Part shown: piece by piece, positions 48,344 through 57,526 of the stretch | Layout: each line of letters begins with the position of its first letter | How positions within the stretch are numbered: position 1 is the first letter of the stretch | Assembly: GCA_030604905.1 (NCBI GenBank) | Contig: JAUVVA010000001.1 | Coordinates: 1 to 64,000 of the forward strand | DNA length: 64,000 nucleotides | Reading direction: 5' to 3' | Origin: Verrucomicrobiota bacterium | Lineage (GTDB): Bacteria; Verrucomicrobiota; Verrucomicrobiia; Opitutales; Opitutaceae | Position numbers and translations under genes: made by a program | The notes under the pieces: model-generated | Told to the model about the DNA's origin: nothing | Databases searched by the model: none | Seen by the model: the letters and a program-made list of their open reading frames with translations, nothing else

Positions 48344-51300
48344 ATGTTTTTCCGCCCTCTTTTTGTTTCCACGTTCACCGCCTTAGCCGCGTCGCTCGTC
48401 GGCGCCGCCACCCATGTGGCGAGGACCGACGCCGCCGGTGGCGCCGACGCCTACATCAGCAGCCACGCCGAGGCCGGCGCCAACTTCGGCGGCGAGGCCC
48501 GCCTGCGTGTGCGCGCCAACACCAGCGACGACCGGCACCGCAAGATCTACCTGCGCTTCCCGCTCGCGGGCGCGCCTTTCGCCGCCTCGGCGATCGAGAC
48601 CGCCCGGCTCGAGCTCACGCTCCAGGAGAGCTTTAACTTTGGCGCGAACTTCGAGGCTCGCCTCTACGGGCTCCCGCAGGGTGCGACCGGCGATGGCGCC
48701 GCGGGCTGGGCGGCCAACTCGATCACCTGGAACAACGCCCCGGCCAACGCCACCGGCTCGCGCAGCGACATGGCGGCGGGCGCGCGCCTGCTCGGCAGCT
48801 TTACCCTTTCCGGCTCCCGCTCCGCCGGCACCCGCATCGCGCTCGACGCGGAGACGCTTCCGGCCGCCACCGCGACCGCGCTGCGCGATTTTCTGCGCGA
48901 GGACAGCGACGGATACGTCACGCTGGTTATCACCGCCGTCACGCGGCACGAGACCAGCGTGAGCTTCGTCTCCTCGCGCGGCGACGCCGCGGCGCGTCCC
49001 GCGCTCGTGCTGGGCGAAGAGGCGCCGACCCCCGTCGCCCCGCTCTTCTCCACGCTCGCGCCGCACCCGCGCCTCATCCTCACGCCCGCGGTCGAGGCGC
49101 GCATCCGCGCCATCCGTGCCACCGACCCCCTGCTGGAAAATCTCATTCAAGTGGTCGTGGCCGAGGCAGAGCGCGGCCTGCTCGAGCCCGTGATCGAGCG
49201 TCGTCTCGACGATCCCAACGAGACGCGCGCCTGGCTCTGGCGGATGAAGGACCAGCGCCGCGCCGCGATGTATCGCGTGCTCAACATGGCGCTCGCTTAC
49301 CGGCTCGACGGCGACGAGCGCTTCGCGGCGCGCGCCGCGCAGGAACTCGTCACCGCGGCCGGCTTCAACGGCTGGTTTCCCGAGCACTTTCTCAACATCG
49401 GCGAGATGACCACCTGGGTCGCTCTTGGCTACGACTGGCTCTACGATTACCTCACCCCCGCTCAGCGCTCGGCCATCCGCCAAGGCATCGTGAACAACGG
49501 CCTCAACCCCGGCCGCGGCAACTACGAGGTGAACGCGAGCTGGACCCAGTCGCGCGACAACTGGAATCAGGTCTGCAACGCCGGCCTCATCCTCGGCGCC
49601 CTCGCCGTGGCCGAGCATCATCCGGAACTGGCGGAGTTTATCGTGCGGCGCGGAGTCGAGAGCCTGAAGCGCCCGCTCCCGGCCTATCTGCCCGACGGCG
49701 ACTGGTATGAGGGACCGACCTACTGGGCCTACGGCACCACCTACCACGGCTTCGCGCTCGACGGCCTCAAGACCGCGCTCGGCCACATCCTCGACACCGC
49801 CTCGGCCGAAGGCTACGCGGAGCTCGGCCGCTCCGGCGCCTTTCACGTCCAGACCATCGGGCCGACCAATCTCTACTTCAACTTCGGCGACTCCAAGGAA
49901 GTCGCCTACTTCTCGCCCGTGCTCTTCTGGCTCGGCCGTTGGTTCGAGCAGCCGGTCTACGCGTGGTTCCAGCGTTGGGTGGCCGAGCGCGATCTGCCGC
50001 GCATGCGCCGCACCGAGCCGCCGCGCCTGATGTCGGACGACACGCTCGACCGTTTCCTGCCCTTCCTCGTCATCTGGTATGACGACGCCGGCCGCGAGCT
50101 AAGCGACTCCGACCTCGCCCTCGACCAGCACTTCCGCGGCAAGTCGCAGATCGGCGTGATGCGCGGCAACTGGACCGACCCCGACGCCACCTACCTCGCC
50201 TTCAAGGGCGGCCAGGCCAACGACTCTCACGCCCACATGGACGCCGGCTCCTTCGTGCTCGACGCCCTCGGCGTGCGCTGGGGCGTGAAGCTCGGCAAGG
50301 AGCACTACGACAACACGCCCGGCTATTTCGATGCGAGCGGCCCCCGTTTCCAATACTTCCGCCTCAACAACCGCGGGCACAACACCCTCACGATCAACAA
50401 CGCCCTCCAGCGCAGCGACCGCCGCGCGATGATCACGCACTTCAGCAGTCAGCCCGACGTGGGCCTGGCCGTGCTCGATCTCACGCCCGTCTATCAAGGC
50501 CAGGCGCAGTCGGTGCGGCGCGGCTTTGCCCTGGTGGATCGCAGCCGGGTCTTGGTGCAGGACCGCCTCGAAGGCGTGGCCCCCGGGGCGCTCGTGCGCT
50601 GGGCGATGTTCACCGGCGCGGAGGTCTCGGTGGATGGCCGCCGCGCCACGCTCACGCAGGACGGGCGCCGCCTCTTCGCCGAGATCCTCGAGGGCCCGGG
50701 CGAGTTTGAGGCGCTCTCGGCCGATCCGCAGGAGCCCTACAGCAGCACCAACGAAGGCTTCACCCAGCTCACGCTCCGCGCCCCGGCGCCGGTGGACGGC
50801 CGCGTGGAGTGGGTGGTGCTCTTCACCCCCGACCGCGGCTCGACGCCCGCTCCCGCGCCCACGTTGCGCCCGCTCTCGATGGCGCTCGCCGACGGGCCCT
50901 TGCCCGCGGGCTGGTCCGTGGCGCAGCCGGGCGGGGCGGCGGTGGCGGGCGAGACGGGTTTTGCGCTGGGCCACTTCCGGCTCTCCTCGGCCGGGGCCGG
51001 ACTCGCCGGTGCGCAGGATGCCGGTCTCCTCGTCTCCCGCGAATGGCAGGGCGATGGCGAGTGGGTGGTGCGTCTGCAATCGATCCAGGCCGGGCAATCC
51101 TCCGCGCTCGCGGGACTCGCCTGGCGCGGGTCCGACGCGGCCAACGCCGCGCATGCGTTTATCGGCGTGGACCGCAACGGCCGCCCCGTGTGGCGCCAGC
51201 GCGTCTCCCCGGGCGCGGCGACCACGGGCGCCGAGGCCGCCGCGACGCTCATCCCGCCGATCTGGCTCAAGCTCACCCGCGCCTCCGACATGGTGAGCGG

Positions 51301-51877
51301 CTACTTCTCCGGCGACGGGAACGAGTGGACGCAGCTCGGCGGCTCGTTCTCGCTCAGCGGCCCGCTGCGGGCGGGCTTTTTCTCGGCCGGCGCGGGAGCG
51401 CGCGTCGAGGCGAGTTTCGACCGGGTGCAGGCCACGCCCGCCGTGCCCGCGCTCAGGCAGTGGGCGGAGCAGAATTTCGGCGCGGGTGCGGGCGCCTCCC
51501 TCGACTGGCTCGCGGATCCGGATGGAGACGGTGTGCCGAATCTGGCCGAGTTTGCCTTTGGCGGCCACCCGCTGAGTCCCGGCAGCGCCGCGGCGGTGTC
51601 GCTCGATTTTGCGGACGACAGCCTGCTCGTGTCCTTGCCCCGACGCGTCGGCGGCCTGCCCACCGCGGGCGGCGATCACGAGGCCGACGGGCTCCGTTAT
51701 CGGCTGATGTTTTCCACCGATCTCGCCTCCTGGACGCCGGCCACGCACCACTTCCGCGAGGAGACGGTGCTGCCCGACGCCGGCGGGCTCGAGCAGGCGA
51801 TCTATTCCTGGCGCGAGGACCTTGAGCGTCCCTCGCGACTCTTCGTGCGGGTGGAGGTGGAGGCGCTGCACCGATGA
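48344..51877 (+). CDS. DNRLRE domain plus heparinase II/III-type polysaccharide lyase
   Basis: ADAYISSHAEAGANFGGEARLRVRANTSDDRHRKIYLRF; then HPRLILTP..., SWTQSRDNWNQVCNAGLILGALAV, GQANDSHAHMDAGSFVLDALGVRW. Confidence 0.85.
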   Translation: MFFRPLFVSTFTALAASLVGAATHVARTDAAGGADAYISSHAEAGANFGGEARLRVRANTSDDRHRKIYLRFPLAGAPFAASAIETARLELTLQESFNFGANFEARLYGLPQGATGDGAAGWAANSITWNNAPANATGSRSDMAAGARLLGSFTLSGSRSAGTRIALDAETLPAATATALRDFLREDSDGYVTLVITAVTRHETSVSFVSSRGDAAARPALVLGEEAPTPVAPLFSTLAPHPRLILTPAVEARIRAIRATDPLLENLIQVVVAEAERGLLEPVIERRLDDPNETRAWLWRMKDQRRAAMYRVLNMALAYRLDGDERFAARAAQELVTAAGFNGWFPEHFLNIGEMTTWVALGYDWLYDYLTPAQRSAIRQGIVNNGLNPGRGNYEVNASWTQSRDNWNQVCNAGLILGALAVAEHHPELAEFIVRRGVESLKRPLPAYLPDGDWYEGPTYWAYGTTYHGFALDGLKTALGHILDTASAEGYAELGRSGAFHVQTIGPTNLYFNFGDSKEVAYFSPVLFWLGRWFEQPVYAWFQRWVAERDLPRMRRTEPPRLMSDDTLDRFLPFLVIWYDDAGRELSDSDLALDQHFRGKSQIGVMRGNWTDPDATYLAFKGGQANDSHAHMDAGSFVLDALGVRWGVKLGKEHYDNTPGYFDASGPRFQYFRLNNRGHNTLTINNALQRSDRRAMITHFSSQPDVGLAVLDLTPVYQGQAQSVRRGFALVDRSRVLVQDRLEGVAPGALVRWAMFTGAEVSVDGRRATLTQDGRRLFAEILEGPGEFEALSADPQEPYSSTNEGFTQLTLRAPAPVDGRVEWVVLFTPDRGSTPAPAPTLRPLSMALADGPLPAGWSVAQPGGAAVAGETGFALGHFRLSSAGAGLAGAQDAGLLVSREWQGDGEWVVRLQSIQAGQSSALAGLAWRGSDAANAAHAFIGVDRNGRPVWRQRVSPGAATTGAEAAATLIPPIWLKLTRASDMVSGYFSGDGNEWTQLGGSFSLSGPLRAGFFSAGAGARVEASFDRVQATPAVPALRQWAEQNFGAGAGASLDWLADPDGDGVPNLAEFAFGGHPLSPGSAAAVSLDFADDSLLVSLPRRVGGLPTAGGDHEADGLRYRLMFSTDLASWTPATHHFREETVLPDAGGLEQAIYSWREDLERPSRLFVRVEVEALHR

Positions 51878-53817
51878 AACCGCTCGCGATTCTCCCTCCC
51901 GGGTCTTCTGAACTGGCCGCGGTTTCGGCGCCCCGCGGCGCGCGGCCCTCGCCCCGGGTGTTCCCGGTCAACGCGGGCGAACAGACGCTCTTCGAGCACG
52001 AGCCCTCGCGGCTCTTGACGCGTGAGGAGGAGCTCACCCTGCACGTGCGCTGGCGAGGGCCGCACGTCGGCGTCTTGCGGTTTCTCTTCATGGCGCGCGG
52101 TGAGCGAGAGCCTCGTCTCGTGGCCGGCTACACGATCCTGCCCGACTTGTGGGTGACGCTGCGCCTGCCGCTTTCCATCTTCGACATCGACGACCTGCGT
52201 CTGCCCCGCACTCCCGGCGTCTTGACCACGCTCGTCAACGGCCAGCGCCTCGATCCGGCGGAGCTGGATCGGGTGTGTGTGAACGCGCGGGCCGCGGTCG
52301 AGGGCGGCTGCTTCGAGGCCGGGGCCTTGCTGGAGGGGGCGAGGCCGGAGGCCGCCCTCGCGCCGACGCTGCCCGTGGTGGATCCGCTCGGTCAGTGGAT
52401 GGCGCGCGATTGGTCCGGGCGGACCCGGAGCATCGAGGAGATGCAGACGCGCCTGCGGCGCGAGCTGCGGCTCGTGCGTCGCTTTGCCCGGGCGCGGCCG
52501 GAGCCGCCAGTGGCCCACCGGGTGGAGCAGACGGACGGTCGCTGGGCTTTCGTGGACCCGGAGGGGCGGAGATTTTTTAGCCTCGGCATCAACTGCATAA
52601 GCCACGCGCAGTCCGGGCCGATGCCTCCCGCGATGGAGAGCCTGCTCGTCGGGAGGCCGCGTCAGGTCGAGCGCTTGATCGGCGGCGTGGAACAATACTC
52701 GTTTCAGGCGGAGAATCTGCGGCGGGCCTTTGGCGAGGCCGCCTATGAATCGTGGGCCGAGCTGACGGAGTCGCGCCTGCGCCGTTGGGGAATCAACACG
52801 GTCGGCAACTGGAGCGACGAGGCTTTCCTCGCCCGCAGCCGGCTGCCCCATGTGTGGGGCTGGCCCGCCTTTCCCCGCACCGCCACGCGTTTGTTCCGCG
52901 ATTTGCCGGATGTGTTTTCGCCGGATTATGAGATCGAGGCCCGGCGTTGCGCGGAGGCCCTGCGGCCGCGCGCGGCGGACGGGCGCCTGTTGGGCGCCTT
53001 CATGATGAACGAGCCGCACTGGGCTTTTGGCCGCTTTAATCTGGCGGCCGAGATGCTGGTCGCGAACCCCGGCACGCACACGCGGCGCCGCCTGGCGGCC
53101 TGGATGGCGGAGCGCTACGGCGGCGACGCCGCCGCGCTGGCGCGGGCCTGGGGCGGGCGGGCGACGGGCTTCGAGGAGTTCGAGCGTCGCGTGTGGCCGG
53201 ACCTTGCGCGCGCGGGCGGGCGGGTGGAGGAGGATCTTTGGGAGTTCTCGCGGCTGATCGTGCGGCGCTTCGTCGGGGTGCCGGCCGAGGCGGCCCGGGC
53301 CGTGGCGCCCGCCGTTTTGAATCTCGGGGTGCGTTACGCCTGGCTGGCCTCGCCGCTCCTGCTGGAGGGGGCGGAGCATTTTGACGTGTATACGGTAAAC
53401 AACTACTCCGCGAACGCACCGGTCGATACCATCCGCGAGATCGGCGCGGCGACGGGACGGCCGGTGTTGGTTGGCGAATTTCATTTCGGCGCGCTGGACC
53501 GCGGTTTGCCGAGCGCGGGACTGCGCGCGGTGGCGACGCAGGCGGACCGGGCGGTGGCGATCCGGCGTTACGTGGAGACGCTGGCGGCCGAGCCTTGGGC
53601 GGTGGGCGCGCATTACTTCCAGTTGAACGACCAGCCCCTGCTGGGGCGCTTCGACGGCGAGAACTACCAGATCGGCTTGGTGGATGTGTGCCACCGGCCT
53701 TACCGCGAGGTGTGCGCCGCGTTTCGCGCGGCGAGCCGCGCGATCCCGGAGGTCCGCGCCGGCCGCCGCGCGCCCTTTGACGGGGCGTTCAAGGAGATCC
53801 CGCGCGTGTCCTTGTGA
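51874..53817 (+). CDS. GH50-like (beta-agarase-like) glycoside hydrolase
   Basis: DPEGRRFFSLGINCISH, GAFMMNEPHWAFG (acid/base), VLVGEFHFGALDRGLPSAGL (nucleophile-like); ATGA overlap with upstream lyase. Confidence 0.7.
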   Translation: MKPLAILPPGSSELAAVSAPRGARPSPRVFPVNAGEQTLFEHEPSRLLTREEELTLHVRWRGPHVGVLRFLFMARGEREPRLVAGYTILPDLWVTLRLPLSIFDIDDLRLPRTPGVLTTLVNGQRLDPAELDRVCVNARAAVEGGCFEAGALLEGARPEAALAPTLPVVDPLGQWMARDWSGRTRSIEEMQTRLRRELRLVRRFARARPEPPVAHRVEQTDGRWAFVDPEGRRFFSLGINCISHAQSGPMPPAMESLLVGRPRQVERLIGGVEQYSFQAENLRRAFGEAAYESWAELTESRLRRWGINTVGNWSDEAFLARSRLPHVWGWPAFPRTATRLFRDLPDVFSPDYEIEARRCAEALRPRAADGRLLGAFMMNEPHWAFGRFNLAAEMLVANPGTHTRRRLAAWMAERYGGDAAALARAWGGRATGFEEFERRVWPDLARAGGRVEEDLWEFSRLIVRRFVGVPAEAARAVAPAVLNLGVRYAWLASPLLLEGAEHFDVYTVNNYSANAPVDTIREIGAATGRPVLVGEFHFGALDRGLPSAGLRAVATQADRAVAIRRYVETLAAEPWAVGAHYFQLNDQPLLGRFDGENYQIGLVDVCHRPYREVCAAFRAASRAIPEVRAGRRAPFDGAFKEIPRVSL

Positions 53818-53848
53818 GTGGGCGGAAGGCGGGGTGGGCGAGCGGGAG

Positions 53849-53919
53849 CGGACGGCCCCGCGAGGTCTCGTCTGCGGCGATGCCATCTCCGCGCATCCGC
53901 GCTCCGTCGGCACGAAATA
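53849..53919. repeat. 71-bp dispersed intergenic repeat, copy 1
   Basis: About 80% identical ungapped to 57381-57451 by eye. Confidence 0.65.
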
Positions 53920-53955
53920 CCTTGGGGCCGTCCATCGTTTCCTTGGGAATGCGCT

Positions 53956-53991
53956 AAAGAAAACGGCCGGAAGCGCGAAGGCTTCCGGCCG
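53956..53991 (-). terminator. Rho-independent terminator for 54020-55972
   Basis: Minus strand CGGCCGGAAGC...GCTTCCGGCCG followed by TTTTCTTT. Confidence 0.75.
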
Positions 53992-54019
53992 GTGAGGTGC
54001 AGGCGAAGAGAAACGCGGA

Positions 54020-55972
54020 TCAGGCGCGGCGGCGACGGCGCGAGGCGGCGAAGCCCAGGCCCGCGAGACCCGCGAGAGCCGCGAAGGCGGAGGGTTCGGG
54101 GATGGCGGTGATCTGGAAGGACAGACTGTTCGCCCCGAGTATGAAATCACCGGCGTAGCCGGGGGCGAGAAGCGCGCTAAACTGGCTGGCAGATGTGAAG
54201 GTGGTCGAAGCGAAGCTCAGCAGTGTGTAGGTGCCCAGCGATCCGCCGTTGAGGTCGAAGAGCAGGGTTGCGGATCCGGTGCGGGTGAGGGCGCCGGAAA
54301 GAGCAAGCAGCGCGGTCTCATTGCCCGGGGTTCCGAGATCGAAGGACACGGTGGCTCCGTTTGAGGCGGCAAGCGAGGCCGCGCCCGCGGAGAAGCTGCG
54401 CATGTCCAAGACGGCCGTGTTGCCGGTCAGGCTGATGGCGCTGTTGGGGGAGAGCGCGTTGTTAGCCCCGATTGCTAACGTCCCTTCGGAAATGGTCGTG
54501 GCGCCGGAGTAGGTGTTTGCGCCCGCGAGTATCTGGGTCCCCAAGCCGGTTTTAGTGATGGCGACTACACCGCTGGTGGTGAGCCCCAGCGCAGATCCAT
54601 ACGACGAACCGTTGGCGATCACGCCGGAGAAGGTGCTCACGTCATTCTGCTGCGGGTTGATGGTGAGCGTGGCGGTCGTGCTGACATTGGCGAGATTTGT
54701 GACCACGCCGTCGCCGGAGAGGGATCGAATCTGCGGGGCGCGTGAATTCGAAGCGTCCGACAGATTGAAAAATCCGCCGGATTCGACGGTCACGTTGGGC
54801 TGGGCGCCCCCGGTGGTGCCGAAGGGGTTGCCTGTGGCAAAGGTGGTGATCACGTTTTGTCCGATGGTGAACCCCGAGCCGGAAGCGAAGGTGGAGCCGG
54901 CGCCGAAGTTGACAGTGGTGTAGTCGCTCGCGGTGCCCTCGCTGCCGCGGACAAAGCGAATTGTTCCATTCGTGACATTGATAGACGGGGCCCCGCTGCT
55001 TTGTAGGAACCTGAAGCTCTCGTTTCCGCCGACCAAGCTGTTGGCGCCGGTTAGGAACCGTCCGAGGGATACCGTGCGTGTGCCACCGCTAAGATCGAGA
55101 TTGCCGCCACCGTGGGTGTAGCGGCCGTTCAGCGCGCTTATGGCGGAGTTCACGGCGAAGTTGCCTGTTACGGTGGTCGTCGGAGCAACCACCGCCGAGC
55201 TGCTGGCGCCAAAGATTGTTCCGCCGTTGATCGTGAGATTACCCGTTCCGATGGAACTCGAGGTCACGTTGCCGCCCGAAACCACGGGTCCGGTGTTGTG
55301 GAGGCGGAGGGAGCTTCCGGCGTTGAGGATCACGCCGCCCGTAAACGTGTTCAGGGCGTTCAGGTAGACCGGGCTGAGCGGGGACCCTGCAGTGCCCTCG
55401 ATCGTGAGGCGCCCGGAACCGGAAATCACCGAGTTAACAACGATCTGGGAGGTGCTGGCAGCGGCGGTGCCGGTCGTCCAGGTTTGGTTCGCGGATAGAG
55501 AAACGGGGGCGGTGGTGTTGATGGTCAGGACGCGTTCGCCGTTTGCCAGATTGATACCGGAGGCTCCGAGAGTGAGGGAGGATCCGGAGTTGCCGCTGAT
55601 CTGTAGATTGGTCCCGGGATTGTTGGTGTAGGTAATACCCGCGATTTGAAAGTTGACGTTTGCCGAGATGGTGGAGGTGGCGGACGTCGCCGTGTTGATT
55701 GAAGAGAATCCGGCGATCTCCGAGCTGGTCGGGGCCACGCCCCCGGTCCACGCGGCCCCCGTGTCGAAAGCGGCGTTGGAGTTGGCTCGGCCGATAACGC
55801 TCTGCGCGGTGGCAGACGTGGCAAGGCCGGCTGCGGCGAGGGCCGATAGCAGAGCGGCGGCGGCTTTGTAGTTTTTGCGCGGATACGCAACGAGGGCGGG
55901 GGGGCGTTGGTTGGTCATGGAGGCAACAGGGACGAGGGTGGACGTGGAAGAGGCGGGGTTGGGGGTTTTCAT
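54020..55972 (-). CDS. Autotransporter-associated beta-strand repeat protein with PEP-CTERM signal
   Basis: SGVVAITKTGLGTQILAGANTYSGATTISEGTLAIGANNAL; C-terminus IPEPSAFAALAGLAGLGFAASRRRRRA. Confidence 0.9.
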   Translation of the reverse strand: MKTPNPASSTSTLVPVASMTNQRPPALVAYPRKNYKAAAALLSALAAAGLATSATAQSVIGRANSNAAFDTGAAWTGGVAPTSSEIAGFSSINTATSATSTISANVNFQIAGITYTNNPGTNLQISGNSGSSLTLGASGINLANGERVLTINTTAPVSLSANQTWTTGTAAASTSQIVVNSVISGSGRLTIEGTAGSPLSPVYLNALNTFTGGVILNAGSSLRLHNTGPVVSGGNVTSSSIGTGNLTINGGTIFGASSSAVVAPTTTVTGNFAVNSAISALNGRYTHGGGNLDLSGGTRTVSLGRFLTGANSLVGGNESFRFLQSSGAPSINVTNGTIRFVRGSEGTASDYTTVNFGAGSTFASGSGFTIGQNVITTFATGNPFGTTGGAQPNVTVESGGFFNLSDASNSRAPQIRSLSGDGVVTNLANVSTTATLTINPQQNDVSTFSGVIANGSSYGSALGLTTSGVVAITKTGLGTQILAGANTYSGATTISEGTLAIGANNALSPNSAISLTGNTAVLDMRSFSAGAASLAASNGATVSFDLGTPGNETALLALSGALTRTGSATLLFDLNGGSLGTYTLLSFASTTFTSASQFSALLAPGYAGDFILGANSLSFQITAIPEPSAFAALAGLAGLGFAASRRRRRA

Positions 55973-56181
55973 TCAGGAGCATTTATCCCGAATTCCCGAC
56001 CAATTCCAAGAAAAACTAGGACCGATTTGTGCAAAATATCGCAAATCTTGCTTGGCACCCGTGCGGGATCGGGCAGCTTGGTGGCCTAGCTCCCTTGCCA
56101 GAAGGGAGGCGAAACCACGGCGCGGGCGGTCCCCGCGGCCGGATCGCGCCTCCGCTCCTGACCTTCTTTACCGGCGTTTCC

Positions 56182-57279
56182 ATGAAATCTCTTTCCGAAA
56201 TTCGCGATGCGGCTGCAGCCCCCCTTTCTGCTCCGCGGCACCCGGGGGCTTCGTGCCCGGTGGGTCTGGTCATCCTCGGGGCCAACTTTGGCGCAAAGAT
56301 CGCGCGGCAGCTGGCGGAGACCGCCGGGCCTGTGCGGGTGGCCGGCGTGTGTGATCTCGATCAAGCCAAGGCCGCGGCCCTGGCGGGCGAGCTGCGGGTG
56401 AAGGCGTTTTCAGGGCTCGACGCGGTGCTGGCCGACGAGACGGTCGAGGCGGTGGGCCTCTTCACCGGTCCGATCGGCCGCGGGCGCTTGATCGAGCGGA
56501 TCGTGGGCGCGGGCAAGCACGTGATGACGACCAAGCCTTTCGAGCTGGATCCGGAGGCGGCGCAGCGCGCCTTCGAGGCGGCGGAGCGGGCGGACCGGGT
56601 GCTGCATCTCAATTCCCCGGCGCCCTCGCCGGCTCGCGACCTCGCGGCTATCCGCGGATGGCTCGGGGACGGAACGCTGGGCCGTCCGGTGTCGATGCAG
56701 GCGCGCACCTGGGCGGACTACCGCGAGCGCGCCGACGGCTCCTGGCTGGACGACCCGCTGCGTTGTCCGGGCGGTCCGCTTTTCCGCCTCGGTGTGTATT
56801 TTCTCAACGACTTCGCTCCCCTTGCGGGTGTGCCGACGGAGGTGCTGGTGCAGCATTCGCGCGTGCGGACCGGCCGGCCGACGGCGGACAACGCCCAGAT
56901 CTCGATCCGATACGACAACGGCGCGCTCGGGACGGTTTTTGCGAGTTTTTGCGTCGGTGACGGCGAACCCTACCGCGACGAGGTGTTTCTGGCCTGCGAA
57001 CACGGCTCGGTGCGGCGCTGGATGCTGCGGACCGGCAGCGTGGACATGCACGAGGACCGCGCGGTGGTGGAGCTGCACCGGCCGGGCAAGGTGGTCGAGC
57101 GCGTCACGACGGCTCCGGGGGACTATGCGGGTTGGTATCGCTGGGATGCGTTTCACGCCGCGGTGCGCGGCTTCCCCGGCGTGGTGCGCCGCGATGGCCA
57201 TGCGACCGTGGCCGGGGTGCGCCTGCTGGCGGCGATGGCCCGATCGGCGGCGTCGGGCAAAATCGAATATCTGGGTTGA
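56182..57279 (+). CDS. Gfo/Idh/MocA family oxidoreductase
   Basis: GLVILGANFGAKIARQLAETAGPVRVAGVCDLDQAKA; AVGLFTGPIGRGRLIERIVGAGKHVMTTKPFELD. Confidence 0.88.
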   Translation: MKSLSEIRDAAAAPLSAPRHPGASCPVGLVILGANFGAKIARQLAETAGPVRVAGVCDLDQAKAAALAGELRVKAFSGLDAVLADETVEAVGLFTGPIGRGRLIERIVGAGKHVMTTKPFELDPEAAQRAFEAAERADRVLHLNSPAPSPARDLAAIRGWLGDGTLGRPVSMQARTWADYRERADGSWLDDPLRCPGGPLFRLGVYFLNDFAPLAGVPTEVLVQHSRVRTGRPTADNAQISIRYDNGALGTVFASFCVGDGEPYRDEVFLACEHGSVRRWMLRTGSVDMHEDRAVVELHRPGKVVERVTTAPGDYAGWYRWDAFHAAVRGFPGVVRRDGHATVAGVRLLAAMARSAASGKIEYLG

Positions 57280-57380
57280 TCCGCTCGGCGCTTCAGCCGA
57301 CATGCGCACCGGGTGATCTCGCGGCATCTATCAGCGGGACCGTCGCGCCCGGCTCCGCCCGGCGCGCGGGCACCCGAGGC

Positions 57381-57451
57381 CGGACGGTCCTGCGGGCCAC
57401 CGCCCGCGGCGATGCCATCTCCGCGCCACCGCGCTCAGTCGGCTCGAAATA
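57381..57451. repeat. 71-bp dispersed intergenic repeat, copy 2
   Basis: CGGACGGTCCTGCG...GCGGCGATGCCATCTCCGCGC...GTCGGCTCGAAATA, matches 53849-53919. Confidence 0.65.
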
Positions 57452-57526
57452 TCCGGGTATTGTTCGCCCTGCGGGCTCCCCCTCCGCCTGCGTCTCCTGG
57501 CTACGCCATCCCCGCTTGATCCCGCC

